Source: Gammaproteobacteria bacterium
Lineage (GTDB): Bacteria; Pseudomonadota; Gammaproteobacteria; Pseudomonadales; Azotimanducaceae
Assembly: GCA_009837185.1 (NCBI GenBank)
Contig: VXUA01000049.1
Span: forward strand, 1 to 64,000
DNA: 64,000 nucleotides
Reading direction: 5' to 3'
Part shown: positions 19,509 through 27,704 of the stretch, piece after piece
Numbering within the stretch: the first letter of the stretch is position 1
Layout of the letters: each line of letters opens with the position of its first letter
The notes under the pieces: model-generated
Told to the model about the DNA's origin: nothing
The model's database searches: none
What the model saw: the letters and a program-made list of their open reading frames with translations, nothing else
Position numbers and translations under genes: made by a program

Positions 19509-19925
19509 ATGAAAGTCGGTTCAGTAGAAGTTCATGATCAAGCAATTCAGTTTAAATTTCATCTATCGACAGGACCGGGTGGCCAAAACGTAAACAAAGT
19601 AGCGACCGCTGTAGAACTTCGATTCAACGTTGAACAAAGTGGCCTACCCGAACCCATTTGTGAGCGTGTGCTCGAACGGGGAAAATCGCACTTAAACACT
19701 GCTGGTGAGCTCGTAATTCACGCTACGCGCCACCGCTCTCAAAAGAGAAATAAAGAGGAAGCGCTCCAACGTCTAGCGAACGTTCTCGAAGCCGCGCAAA
19801 CACCACCGAAACCACGGATTCCAACCCGCCCATCTGTAAGGGCGAAACAGGTTCGGCTAGATCAGAAACGTAGGACCTCCGAGAAAAAAATGTCGCGAAA
19901 GACATCTCGACATGAAAATACCTAA
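19509..19925 (+). CDS. arfB: Alternative ribosome-rescue factor / peptidyl-tRNA hydrolase ArfB
   Basis: This 138-residue protein contains the peptide-release motif GGQ (residues 24-26) in STGPGGQNVNKVAT. Its lysine/arginine-rich C-terminal tail (KQVRLDQKRRTSEKKMSRKTSR) inserts into the empty mRNA channel of stalled ribosomes. These are the hallmarks of ArfB/YaeJ, which hydrolyses peptidyl-tRNA on non-stop ribosomes. I placed the start at the ATG at 19509, giving the normal length of about 140. The longer frame from 19455 adds 18 unrelated residues. It is monocistronic, divergent from the HEPN-MNT pair. Confidence 0.93.
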   Translation: MKVGSVEVHDQAIQFKFHLSTGPGGQNVNKVATAVELRFNVEQSGLPEPICERVLERGKSHLNTAGELVIHATRHRSQKRNKEEALQRLANVLEAAQTPPKPRIPTRPSVRAKQVRLDQKRRTSEKKMSRKTSRHENT

Positions 19926-19968
19926 GAGACCTTAGTTAAATTTCAATCAACATTAAAATATTCGCCTT

Positions 19969-19983
19969 GATCTCGTTGAGATC
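19969..19983. promoter_or_regulatory. Small inverted repeat upstream of glnII
   Basis: GATCTC (19969-19974) and GAGATC (19978-19983) form a perfect 6-bp palindrome with a 3-base centre, about 80 bases before the glnII start. It may be an operator in the glnII promoter region. No sigma-54 element was identified with confidence. Confidence 0.3.
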
Positions 19984-20063
19984 CGTTGAACATACTACTT
20001 CATATTTTCGATCGACTATTTATCGACGATGTTCCCTCAGTTTGAATTATTGGAGAACTAAAC

Positions 20064-21074
20064 ATGAAAGCAAAACTTGAATATATCTGGCTAGACGGGT
20101 ATTCCCCAACTCAGAGCCTTAGAAGTAAAACTCGAATTATCGAAGATTTCGATGGGCGTTTGGAGTCGTGCCCAGTTTGGTCTTTTGATGGTAGTTCCAC
20201 CGCACAAGCGGAAGGGGCTGATTCAGATCTTTTGTTAAGACCAGTAGCAATTTTCAACGACCCTGCGCGGAAAGACGCGTTTTTGGTCATGACAGAAGTT
20301 TTAAATCCGGACGGCGAACCACACGACAGCAATGGCCGTGCGATGATCGACGATGATGACAACGACTTTTGGTTCGGTTTCGAGCAAGAATATTTTCTCT
20401 GGGATTTGGAAACTTCACTACCTCCAGGGTTCCCAGTGAAAGGATTTCCTCGACCACAAGGACCGTACTACTGCTCTGTTGGGGCCGAGAATAACTTTGG
20501 TCGCGAGTGTATTGAAGATCATCTCGATCAGTGCTTAGAGGCAGGTATCGAAGTCGAAGGCATCAACGCCGAGGTTGCCGCTGGACAATGGGAGTTTCAA
20601 GTGTTCGCCAAAGGCGCGAAGAGTGCAGGTGATCAAACCTGGGTTGCTCGCTATTTAGCCGAAAGAAACGCTGAGAAGTGGGGATATGGTATCAATTGGC
20701 ATCCCAAACCTCTTGGACAAACTGATTGGAACGGGTCCGGCATGCACGCAAACTTTTCCAATACGGTTATGCGCGAGCGTGGCGACCAGGGTGTATTTGA
20801 AAAAATTTGTGAAGAGTTTGGTCGCAACATTCGCAGACATATCGACGTGTACGGCGCAGATAATGAGCAACGGTTAACAGGGCTGCACGAAACACAATCA
20901 ATTGACGAGTACTCATATGGTGTTTCTGACCGGGGCGCATCTATACGAATTCCCGTAGGTACCGTCGAAGACGGCTGGAAAGGACGACTGGAAGACCGAC
21001 GACCTGCATCCAATGCGGACCCATACAAAGTCGCTGCCGTCATCGTTCGAACGACCAAAGATGCGTTATCCTAG
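20064..21074 (+). CDS. glnII: Glutamine synthetase type II (eukaryote-like)
   Basis: This 336-residue enzyme is a GSII glutamine synthetase, which makes glutamine from glutamate, ammonia and ATP in the cytoplasm. It is far shorter than bacterial GSI (about 470) and lacks the GSI adenylylation region. GSII features include YIWLDGY at the start, WSFDGSSTAQAEGADSDLLLRP, FGFEQEYFL, the NAEVAAGQWEFQV stretch, NGSGMHANFSN and DRGASIRIPVGT. The family is typical of eukaryotes and of rhizobia, actinomycetes and some proteobacteria. Its presence here is less common and could reflect horizontal transfer. No glnB, glnK, amtB or ntr gene is adjacent. The start has a GGAG ribosome-binding site eleven bases upstream. 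Confidence 0.93.
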   Translation: MKAKLEYIWLDGYSPTQSLRSKTRIIEDFDGRLESCPVWSFDGSSTAQAEGADSDLLLRPVAIFNDPARKDAFLVMTEVLNPDGEPHDSNGRAMIDDDDNDFWFGFEQEYFLWDLETSLPPGFPVKGFPRPQGPYYCSVGAENNFGRECIEDHLDQCLEAGIEVEGINAEVAAGQWEFQVFAKGAKSAGDQTWVARYLAERNAEKWGYGINWHPKPLGQTDWNGSGMHANFSNTVMRERGDQGVFEKICEEFGRNIRRHIDVYGADNEQRLTGLHETQSIDEYSYGVSDRGASIRIPVGTVEDGWKGRLEDRRPASNADPYKVAAVIVRTTKDALS

Positions 21075-21194
21075 TTTCGGTTATCAACCACCAAACTATA
21101 GGGCTAGAACACGTCGACTATAAGACAACCTTAGTAGGCCGATAATCCCAGGCAAGGGGTCGTTTTGCGATTATCGCGCCTCTCACTCGCTCTC

Positions 21195-21222
21195 GGAACG
21201 AGCACAGTTGAGTGCTCGTTCC
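21195..21222. terminator. Strong hairpin after glnII, possible terminator
   Basis: GGAACGAGCAC (21195-21205) pairs perfectly with GTGCTCGTTCC (21212-21222) around the loop agttga. It lies 120 bases after the glnII stop. No T-tract follows on the plus strand, so it may be a terminator needing other factors or a processing site. Confidence 0.45.
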
Positions 21223-21292
21223 AGTTGCCGATTTCCTGACTCTACTAACTCGTAGGTAAGACTCTTCCGCTCTTCGCCTCTCCAAATTGAGT

Positions 21293-22276
21293 ATGAAGGA
21301 ACAAGAACCCAACATTAGATCCAAGCGAGTTCTTAGCTTACTGTTCAAAACGCTTACTTGGCTACTCGCGGCTGGTTGTTTTTATTGGGTCTACACCAAA
21401 ATTGCAGGGGCGGCCGCGAAAGAAAATATTTCTGCGTGGCGATATCTACTCGATTTCTTCAGTGAAGCGAATTGGTTGTTGTGGCTATTAGTGATGATGC
21501 CTTATTCGGTGTGTTTCTTTTTGGTAGATTCAAATGTCACATGGCGCGTACTACGTTGGTTTAACGCTCCTGAGCTAAAGTATGGCAACGTTCTGCCCAT
21601 TCGAGCAAGTGCTTATATCTTGTCTCTGGTAAACGAACAAGTCGGCAAAGGAGCCATGTCGCTCTATCTCCTCAAGACCCATCAAGTTCCTGGATGGAAA
21701 GCACTCTCGTCCATGATTTTCATCGGCGTCTGCGAAATATATCAGCTACTCTTATTCTCTTCAGTTGGTCTAATCGTGTTCTTCGGATACGTGCAACAAG
21801 CGTCGACAGCACTGCCTCTCGATTTCATCCTGCCCGCCGTTTTCATCTTCGCATTCGTGTATTTTCCGTTCCATCTCGCCTACTTTCGAGGGTACATTTT
21901 TAAAGAGTTTAAACTTCGCAATTTAAGCGTGTTACACGCGCTACGTGAAGCAAAGTTTCACCATTATGTACTAACTATATTGTTTAAAGCACCGAACATG
22001 ATCGGTGCTGTTTTCGTCTACACGATCGCTCTCGCGGTGTTTAACGTTCAGGCAAATACTGGTCAAATTCTGGTCTTTTTGCCGTTGATCTTCCTAGCAG
22101 CTGCTCTACCATTACCATTCCACGCTGGAGCTTTGGTCATCTGGACCGTGGTGTTCCCAGAATACCCCGAGGTCGGTGCCTTTAGCCTCGTCATGCACAC
22201 CTTCTTCGTTATATTTAATGCTCTCATCGGCGTATGCTTTTTACCTCGTGCTAATCGTGAACTATTCGATCAGTAA
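21293..22276 (+). CDS. Polytopic membrane protein, lysylphosphatidylglycerol-synthase TM-like
   Basis: This is a protein of about 327 residues with eight or so hydrophobic helices, overall like the UPF0104 / lysylphosphatidylglycerol synthase transmembrane region. Conserved-looking stretches are RASAYILSLVNEQVGKGAMSLYLLK, FIGVCEIYQLLLFSSVGL and FLAAALPLPFHAGALVIWTVVFPEYP. The latter two sit where this family has its motifs. There is no C-terminal soluble synthetase domain, so aminoacyl transfer to lipid is not implied. I take the ATG at 21293. A TTG two codons upstream is the alternative. It appears monocistronic. The function is unknown and the family assignment is tentative. Confidence 0.55.
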   Translation: MKEQEPNIRSKRVLSLLFKTLTWLLAAGCFYWVYTKIAGAAAKENISAWRYLLDFFSEANWLLWLLVMMPYSVCFFLVDSNVTWRVLRWFNAPELKYGNVLPIRASAYILSLVNEQVGKGAMSLYLLKTHQVPGWKALSSMIFIGVCEIYQLLLFSSVGLIVFFGYVQQASTALPLDFILPAVFIFAFVYFPFHLAYFRGYIFKEFKLRNLSVLHALREAKFHHYVLTILFKAPNMIGAVFVYTIALAVFNVQANTGQILVFLPLIFLAAALPLPFHAGALVIWTVVFPEYPEVGAFSLVMHTFFVIFNALIGVCFLPRANRELFDQ

Positions 22277-22402
22277 CTCATTGGCATTGAAGCGAGTTTG
22301 CCCCGGATGTTAATCGTGTGCTATCTCGCGTATAAGAGTTGGAACTACAAAAGTCTGAAACTAGTTCTCCAAAAAAATCATACAATACAGGGAGGCTGAC
22401 CG

Positions 22403-22471
22403 ATGGCGTCGGCGAGAAGCAATTCGTCGCATCCAACTGACAAATTTAGATGGTACGGAATGTTCTACTGA
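22403..22471 (+). CDS. Possible 22-residue small protein
   Basis: An ATG at 22403 lies seven bases after a strong GGAGG ribosome-binding site and opens a 22-codon frame ending in TGA. It lies in the 258-base gap before the secreted-protein gene. It contains no recognisable motif. The only support is the good ribosome-binding site, so it may be a leader peptide or chance. Confidence 0.25.
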   Translation: MASARSNSSHPTDKFRWYGMFY

Positions 22472-22534
22472 GCACACCGGAGCGATGAACTTCAAAGCAG
22501 TTTGGTTTACCAGGACGAAATTGGGATTATTTGT

Positions 22535-23191
22535 ATGAGTATGAGTAAGAGAATGAAATTCGGAACAATGACGTTAATGTTCTTATCCGCCGTGTTTTCC
22601 ACGGCGAGCGAGCCGGTTGAGGCACGGTTTGAATTTGAATCGCATGACGTTGAAAATGAAAAGGAATATGGTAACTGCTCTCTCGTCGAACTGGTGGACA
22701 AATTCACCGATGAGAGATCTCTTTACTTGGGCTGTGCTACTTACGACACGGAAGAAGACTTAGGCCTTAGCGTGATCATCAATACGAGACCTGACTTAGC
22801 TACAGACGGTCAAATGTTTTTTAACGTTACGCTTGTTAACACATCATTTTTACCAAGCGAGAAAGAGACTAGTGTTCGCTACCGATTCGACAAAGACAAA
22901 GCAAAGACGGCAAAGTTTCATCAAAACGACGCACCCCCAATGGTGCTTTACCATCCAGAGGAGAAAACTTGGGTGACTACCCTAGTCACTCAAGAGGCTG
23001 CGGATCAATGGTTAAAGTCGATCTCGGAATCGGATCAATTACTCTTTGAACTTAGACAGGAAGGTAAAATGGTTACTGAAACAATAGTGTTCGAAGAGGC
23101 CGACAAAGCCGTTTCTGACTTTAAAGAGCGTTTGAAGCAGTTCGACGAGACGGATCAGGACGACAAAGCTAACGACGCGAATGAGGGCTAA
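22535..23191 (+). CDS. Uncharacterised exported protein
   Basis: This is a 218-residue protein that I do not recognise. The N-terminus ([30 protein letters not shown]) is a plausible signal peptide, so it probably acts in the periplasm. The mature part is acidic, with two cysteines at the start ([12 protein letters not shown] and YLGCATYD) that could form a disulphide. A lysine/aspartate-rich C-terminal tail ends in [12 protein letters not shown]. It has the look of a beta-rich domain (alternating [21 protein letters not shown]) followed by a helical tail. The frame could open at 22502 (TTG), but the ATG at 22535 puts the signal peptide at the start. No neighbour suggests a job. Confidence 0.6.
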   Translation: MSMSKRMKFGTMTLMFLSAVFSTASEPVEARFEFESHDVENEKEYGNCSLVELVDKFTDERSLYLGCATYDTEEDLGLSVIINTRPDLATDGQMFFNVTLVNTSFLPSEKETSVRYRFDKDKAKTAKFHQNDAPPMVLYHPEEKTWVTTLVTQEAADQWLKSISESDQLLFELRQEGKMVTETIVFEEADKAVSDFKERLKQFDETDQDDKANDANEG

Positions 23192-23290
23192 CTAGCTCAA
23201 TCTAGCATCGGTTTAGTGTGACATGATTGTTGCCTCATCACGGTCGTCTCATTGAAATAACCAAAGTGTGGGCAATATTATGTTGGGTCT

Positions 23291-24490
23291 CTAGGTGACA
23301 CCTTTTATTTGTTGATACTTGGACTCGCACCAGGTTTCATTCTTCGTAATCTCTTCGAGAATTTCAGCAGCTTCAACGATGTCATTCTCATCCAAGTAAA
23401 GGGGCGCGATCCCAAAACGCATGATATTGGGCCGTCGAAAATCACCAATGACCCCCCGCTCGATTAATGCCTGCATGATCGGATAGCCGTGTTCTGACGC
23501 GAATGACACCTGAGAACCCCGGTGTTCTGAGTCGCGCGGCGTAACGAGCGTCAACAAGGGACACCGTCTCTCTACTTCCTCAATAAACAAACTGGTTAAT
23601 GCTATGGAAGAAGCTCGGAGTTCCGCCATGTCCACATCCTCCCAGACTCTCATCGCAAGTTCCAGTAATTTGAACTGAATGATTGATGGGCTCCCGATAC
23701 GGAAGCGTTCCGCACTCGCAGACGGCCTATATTTCAACTCCATTGCAAACGGATCTCGGTGTCCCAACCAGCCCGTCAATGCGGGGGTGATTGACGTGAC
23801 GATATCGGGCCGAACGTAAATAAATGCTGGTGCACCTGGACCCCCATTGAGATATTTGTATGTACAACCTACGGCAAACTCCGTGCGAGAACTTTCCATC
23901 GATAACGGCACTGCACCGGCGGAATGTGCCAAATCCCATATCGTGACCGCGCCAACTTCATGTGCCCGTCGAGTGATCCCTTCAATGTCATGCACGCGCC
24001 CGGTTCGGTAGTCGACGTGGGTTAAAAACACCACGGCGACTCTCTCATCGATTGAATCCAAAACTTCTTCCGGCGGTGGTGTTCGAAGCTCGTGTCCTCT
24101 ATCCATCGTGTCGATCAGACCTTGCGCCATGTATAGATCTGTTGGAAAATTGCCTGCATCGGAAAGTAGAACCCTTCGATCAGGACGCAAGCTTAATGCG
24201 CCGGCCAAGGCTTGATAGAGCTTAATTGATAGCGTATCGCCCGTGGCTACTGTATCCGGGGACACTCCAATTACGGGAGCGATCTGGTTCCCAACAGTCT
24301 GTGGCAACGACATCCAGCCCGCGGTGTTCCAAGCCTTGATGAGTTCTTGTCCCCACTCGTCGCTAATGACCTGATCCGCACATTCTGTACTACCACGAAT
24401 CGGCGGCCCAAGCGAATTACCGTCGAGATAAATGATGCCTTTGGGTATGTCGAAGAGCTCTTTGCGCGGTAGAGACAATTTCGAAGTCAA
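23291..24490 (-). CDS. kynU: Kynureninase
   Basis: This PLP enzyme of about 399 residues cleaves kynurenine to anthranilate and alanine (and 3-hydroxykynurenine to 3-hydroxyanthranilate). The PLP-lysine site is seen as GCTYKYLNGGPGAPAF near residue 210. DLAHSAGAVPL supplies the preceding aspartate and YLDGNSLGP is the N-terminal signature. I favour the TTG at 24490. Its first bases overlap the stop of the upstream dioxygenase gene as TTGA, and AGGGG lies just upstream. A GTG at 24511 is the alternative and lacks a ribosome-binding site. It is translationally coupled to tryptophan 2,3-dioxygenase, giving a catabolic operon. Confidence 0.92.
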   Translation of the reverse strand: MTSKLSLPRKELFDIPKGIIYLDGNSLGPPIRGSTECADQVISDEWGQELIKAWNTAGWMSLPQTVGNQIAPVIGVSPDTVATGDTLSIKLYQALAGALSLRPDRRVLLSDAGNFPTDLYMAQGLIDTMDRGHELRTPPPEEVLDSIDERVAVVFLTHVDYRTGRVHDIEGITRRAHEVGAVTIWDLAHSAGAVPLSMESSRTEFAVGCTYKYLNGGPGAPAFIYVRPDIVTSITPALTGWLGHRDPFAMELKYRPSASAERFRIGSPSIIQFKLLELAMRVWEDVDMAELRASSIALTSLFIEEVERRCPLLTLVTPRDSEHRGSQVSFASEHGYPIMQALIERGVIGDFRRPNIMRFGIAPLYLDENDIVEAAEILEEITKNETWCESKYQQIKGVT

Positions 24491-25311
24491 AGATCCCCTC
24501 GCACACGCCACAACTCGGGGAAGAGGACCACTTTCAACCTGTTCGACAGGAATGGTACGCCGGATGATCCACCTGTACCTGTCTTAAAGCCAATCACGCG
24601 CTCAACCGTGGTTACGTGATTGAATCGCCACCGCCGAAAATAATCTTCAAGGTCTACCAATTTTTCCGCTAATTCATAGAGTTCCCAATATTTTGACGTG
24701 TTCTCATAGACAATTTGCCAACGTTTTTGAATTTTTGTATCCGGTTGTCGAGACTGACGTAATTGCGGCGAAGGTAACTGGTCATCGTTTCCATCCAAAG
24801 TTTCGAAGAGTAGTCGAACGGCATGGTCATAGATGCTAAGTTGATCGAGTTCTGCCGAGAGCGCTAGATGATCAGCTCTGTTTTGCTCGTGCATCTTCAA
24901 CGCGCCAACGTCTCGATTTCCGAGCATGTACTCAATCATTCGATACTGATACGACTGTATGCCAGACGCGGTACCAAGGTTTGACCGGAACTCTGTGTAA
25001 TCACTGGGTGTCATTGTTCGCAAGACTTCCCAAGCTCCGTTCAACTGATCGAAGATACGTGCAACACGACTCAGTGTCTTGAAAGCATGCTGTAGTTGAT
25101 CAGCTTCCATGTGCTTTCTCACGTGGGAAAGTTCATGAATAACCATCTTCATCCATAATTCTGTAGTCTGATGCTGAATAATGAACAACATCTCGTCGTG
25201 AGATGTGGTGAGAGTGTTTTGTGCGGAGAGAATTGAGTCGAGGTTCAAATAGTCGCGGTAGGATTGGACAGTTGGACGCCCTGCAACTTTATCGGTATCA
25301 GTTAAACTCAA
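24487..25311 (-). CDS. kynA: Tryptophan 2,3-dioxygenase
   Basis: This 274-residue haem enzyme opens the indole ring of tryptophan to give N-formylkynurenine, the first step of the kynurenine pathway. Family motifs are SHDEMLFIIQHQTTELWMKMVIHEL near the N-terminus, FRSNLGTASGIQSYQYR in the middle, RWRFNHVTTVERVIGFKTGTGGSSGVPFL near the end, and the proximal haem histidine in the latter. Its length matches bacterial enzymes (about 280-300). The only start giving the family N-terminus is a TTG at 25311. It is first in the operon with kynU and divergent from the formamidase-like gene. Confidence 0.93.
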   Translation of the reverse strand: MSLTDTDKVAGRPTVQSYRDYLNLDSILSAQNTLTTSHDEMLFIIQHQTTELWMKMVIHELSHVRKHMEADQLQHAFKTLSRVARIFDQLNGAWEVLRTMTPSDYTEFRSNLGTASGIQSYQYRMIEYMLGNRDVGALKMHEQNRADHLALSAELDQLSIYDHAVRLLFETLDGNDDQLPSPQLRQSRQPDTKIQKRWQIVYENTSKYWELYELAEKLVDLEDYFRRWRFNHVTTVERVIGFKTGTGGSSGVPFLSNRLKVVLFPELWRVRGDL

Positions 25312-25618
25312 ATGTTCAGTACTCGGTCGAAGGCTCTGCAGTTGAATCGCTAGAGTATTAATATAGCTCTTGTAAATTCTTCGTTGTTGAGCTACTTCAC
25401 ACCTTCGATTCTGTCGGTAAGGTTCATGGATTATACTGAGTGTTTTAAGTTCAAATTGAACCCCAAAAAGATGCTTTCAGGCGACCTAAGTCTATACATA
25501 TCAATAGATGTCTTGATCGATCCGTTCCGTATGGTTGGTGTCTGGGAACGGATGAATTCCCGCAGAATTTTTCGTCTTATCAGTGTTGAATTGGGACAAA
25601 TAAAACGGGTCGACTAGA
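25312..25618. other. Divergent regulatory region between kynurenine genes
   Basis: These 307 bases separate the kynA-kynU operon from the divergent hydrolase gene and must hold both promoters. A 77-codon open frame at 25384-25617 has no good ribosome-binding site or recognisable protein and is not called. The notable feature is a perfect inverted repeat at 25520-25553, listed separately. Confidence 0.5.
25520..25553. promoter_or_regulatory. Inverted repeat between divergent kynurenine genes
   Basis: ATCCGTTCC (25520-25528) and GGAACGGAT (25545-25553) form a perfect 9-bp inverted repeat separated by 16 bases. Half-sites whose centres are about two and a half helical turns apart could bind a dimeric regulator. 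A hairpin is the alternative. It lies 66 bases upstream of the hydrolase start. Confidence 0.4.
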
Positions 25619-26434
25619 GTGCGTAAGATCGATTGGGACGATGCGTTTGCCAACGCGGCGTACATAACAGATGGAGCTACTTACCCAGATCGTTGGCGGC
25701 AGAATGCTAACTCATTTATTGAGACGCAACAACAATTAGAGCTTGACGTACCCTACGGAGAACATCCGAGACAGAAAATCGATCTCTTTTGGCCTTCGAC
25801 CAAACCGAAAGGGCTGGTTGTCTTCGTTCACGGTGGCTATTGGCTCGACTTTAATAAATCGTACTGGTCGCACTTAGCAAATGGCGCATGCGAGCAAGAA
25901 TGGGCAGTTGCGATCCCAAGCTATGTTCTAGCACCAGAGGCAAAAGTCTCGGAAATTACCCAAATGATCGCTGTGGCGATTGAAAGTTCTAGTAAGCGAG
26001 TAGATGGTCCTATCGTACTGTCGGGACATTCAGCGGGTGGTCATCTCGTCACTCGAATGGTTTGTGAACCCTCGCCGCTAGAGGACAACACGAAAGCGCG
26101 TATTGCCCGCATCGTATCGATTAGTGGAGTGCATGACCTTCGAAATCTCATCCATACGCGCATGAACGATCAACTACGACTCAGTCTCGATAAAGCCATC
26201 GCGGAGAGTCCTGCATTACAAACGCCTGTTGCTTCCGCAGACGTGACGTGCTGGGTGGGTTCAGAAGAGAGACCTGAGTTTTTGAGGCAAGCAACTGCGC
26301 TGCGAGATGCTTGGAAGAATCACATAGCGAACATTCGGGTCGTTATCGAACCGAATCGGCATCATTTCGATGTGATTGGCTCGTTGAGAGATCCGAACAG
26401 CCCACTTACTCTCGCTCTCATTGGCAACCCGTAG
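25619..26434 (+). CDS. Alpha/beta hydrolase, probable kynurenine formamidase
   Basis: This is a 271-residue alpha/beta hydrolase with the oxyanion motif HGGYW (71-75) and nucleophile elbow GHSAGGH (136-142, Ser138). It also has a late RHHFDVIGSL providing the catalytic histidine. This HGGYW plus GHSAG combination matches the animal/yeast-type arylformamidase that turns N-formylkynurenine into kynurenine. The bacterial KynB is a different, metal-dependent fold. The position, divergent from tryptophan dioxygenase and kynureninase, fits exactly the missing middle step. The start is GTG at 25619. Other esterase activity cannot be ruled out from sequence alone. Confidence 0.8.
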   Translation: MRKIDWDDAFANAAYITDGATYPDRWRQNANSFIETQQQLELDVPYGEHPRQKIDLFWPSTKPKGLVVFVHGGYWLDFNKSYWSHLANGACEQEWAVAIPSYVLAPEAKVSEITQMIAVAIESSSKRVDGPIVLSGHSAGGHLVTRMVCEPSPLEDNTKARIARIVSISGVHDLRNLIHTRMNDQLRLSLDKAIAESPALQTPVASADVTCWVGSEERPEFLRQATALRDAWKNHIANIRVVIEPNRHHFDVIGSLRDPNSPLTLALIGNP

Positions 26435-26471
26435 TCTCTGTAGCTATTGTTTTGTTTTCGGATCTTATCGC

Positions 26472-27011
26472 CTAGCGAGCGTTTCTTCTCCCTAACAGGA
26501 TTAACCGCTCGCCGATTGAGAGAATGGTTGACACTACCAGCACCCATGAAAACGTCTGTCGAATCCAAAGGTTCGATATCCAATCAAAATTCAACGCGTT
26601 CTCGCCCACCACTATTCCTACGACAACAAAGTAAGCGATTCCGTTCCAACGACCCAATTTACTGGGTACGAGCTGTTGTCGTTGTAATACTCGAGAGTCA
26701 AGCACGTATTGAATAAACGCTAACACCACCAGAATGGGTAACACGAGAGGAACACTCCCACGAATTGCTAGCGCGAACAGTGCGCTGGACACAAAGAAAC
26801 AATCGGCACTATGGTCAAGTGTCCCTCCGATTCTGCTGGGATTCGCTTCACGACGAGCAAAAATTCCGTCGAACACGTCTGAGACGACCGCGACGACAAA
26901 TAATGCACTACTAAGAACAAACCTTCCCTCGAGGATACTCCACACGTTGATGGGTGAAATAATCAGGCGCGCGAGGGTTAAACCATTGGCGACTGACAGT
27001 GGAGATCTCAT
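26472..27011 (-). CDS. CDP-alcohol phosphatidyltransferase family protein
   Basis: This 179-residue inner-membrane enzyme carries the CDP-alcohol phosphotransferase signature Dx2DGx2ARx8Gx3Dx3D, read as DVFDGIFAR (D45 to R53) followed by GGTLDHSAD (D66, D70). About five to six hydrophobic helices are seen. The family transfers a phospho-alcohol from a CDP-linked donor, as in phosphatidylglycerophosphate synthase. The acceptor here cannot be deduced. At 179 residues it is close to PgsA (about 180-190). It is divergent from def. Confidence 0.85.
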   Translation of the reverse strand: MRSPLSVANGLTLARLIISPINVWSILEGRFVLSSALFVVAVVSDVFDGIFARREANPSRIGGTLDHSADCFFVSSALFALAIRGSVPLVLPILVVLAFIQYVLDSRVLQRQQLVPSKLGRWNGIAYFVVVGIVVGENALNFDWISNLWIRQTFSWVLVVSTILSIGERLILLGRRNAR

Positions 27012-27163
27012 GCGTTTACTCTACACGCCGCCTATTCCGACTGTTTTCGGAAGCCAGCTTCGTGTGCTTGCACTGCACACAAACGATTCGACGAGAAATA
27101 CCCAAAACTAAAATATTCGTCTCAATCAGTCAAATTCCTCAAATATTCTTTGTGATAGCTCCT

Positions 27164-27688
27164 ATGGAAATTTCGGATTCAGATAAATTAAATTCGAAAG
27201 TCCTCCCAATCTTAGTTCATCCGCATCCCAATCTACGTAAGGTGGCACAACCGGTTGAAGAATTCGATCCTGACCTACGACAACTAGCGTTGAATTTGCT
27301 TCATACTATGTACGAAGAAGGCGGTATCGGTCTAGCTGCAACACAGGTAAACGTCCAGCTTCGTATTTTGGTTATTGATCTAAGAGGAGATTGGAAAGAA
27401 CCTCAAGTTTTTGTCAATCCAGTCTTGAACTCCACCAGCGGATCCCAAGTTCTGGAGGAAGGATGTCTTTCTGTCCCAAATTACTACGACGAAGTCGAAC
27501 GTCCATCCCATGTAAAGGTTTCTGCATACGACGTATATGGCAATCAATTTGAGAAAGAGACAACAGGTTTGGAAGCCAGTTGTATTCAACATGAGATTGA
27601 TCACCTAAACGGTAAATTATTCGTCGACTATTTATCCCGTCTGAAACAAATTCGGATTCGACAGAAGCTCCGCAAAGCGAGGTCTTAA
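27164..27688 (+). CDS. def: Peptide deformylase
   Basis: This is a 174-residue metalloenzyme that removes the formyl group from nascent N-terminal methionine. All three motifs are present: GIGLAATQ (54-61), EGCLS (99-103, metal ligand Cys101) and HEIDH (143-147). I chose the ATG at 27164, which gives the normal length. The longer open frame from 26999 has no family resemblance upstream. It is the first gene of def-fmt-rsmB-trkA-trkH, a conserved gammaproteobacterial order, with fmt 16 bases downstream. Confidence 0.95.
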   Translation: MEISDSDKLNSKVLPILVHPHPNLRKVAQPVEEFDPDLRQLALNLLHTMYEEGGIGLAATQVNVQLRILVIDLRGDWKEPQVFVNPVLNSTSGSQVLEEGCLSVPNYYDEVERPSHVKVSAYDVYGNQFEKETTGLEASCIQHEIDHLNGKLFVDYLSRLKQIRIRQKLRKARS

Positions 27689-27704
27689 CGACGCGCAAAT
27701 CACC

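Noticed and set aside
25384..25617. 77-codon open frame ahead of the formamidase-like gene
   Set aside because: It has a TTG start with no ribosome-binding site, no recognisable family, and it overlaps the likely regulatory inverted repeat.
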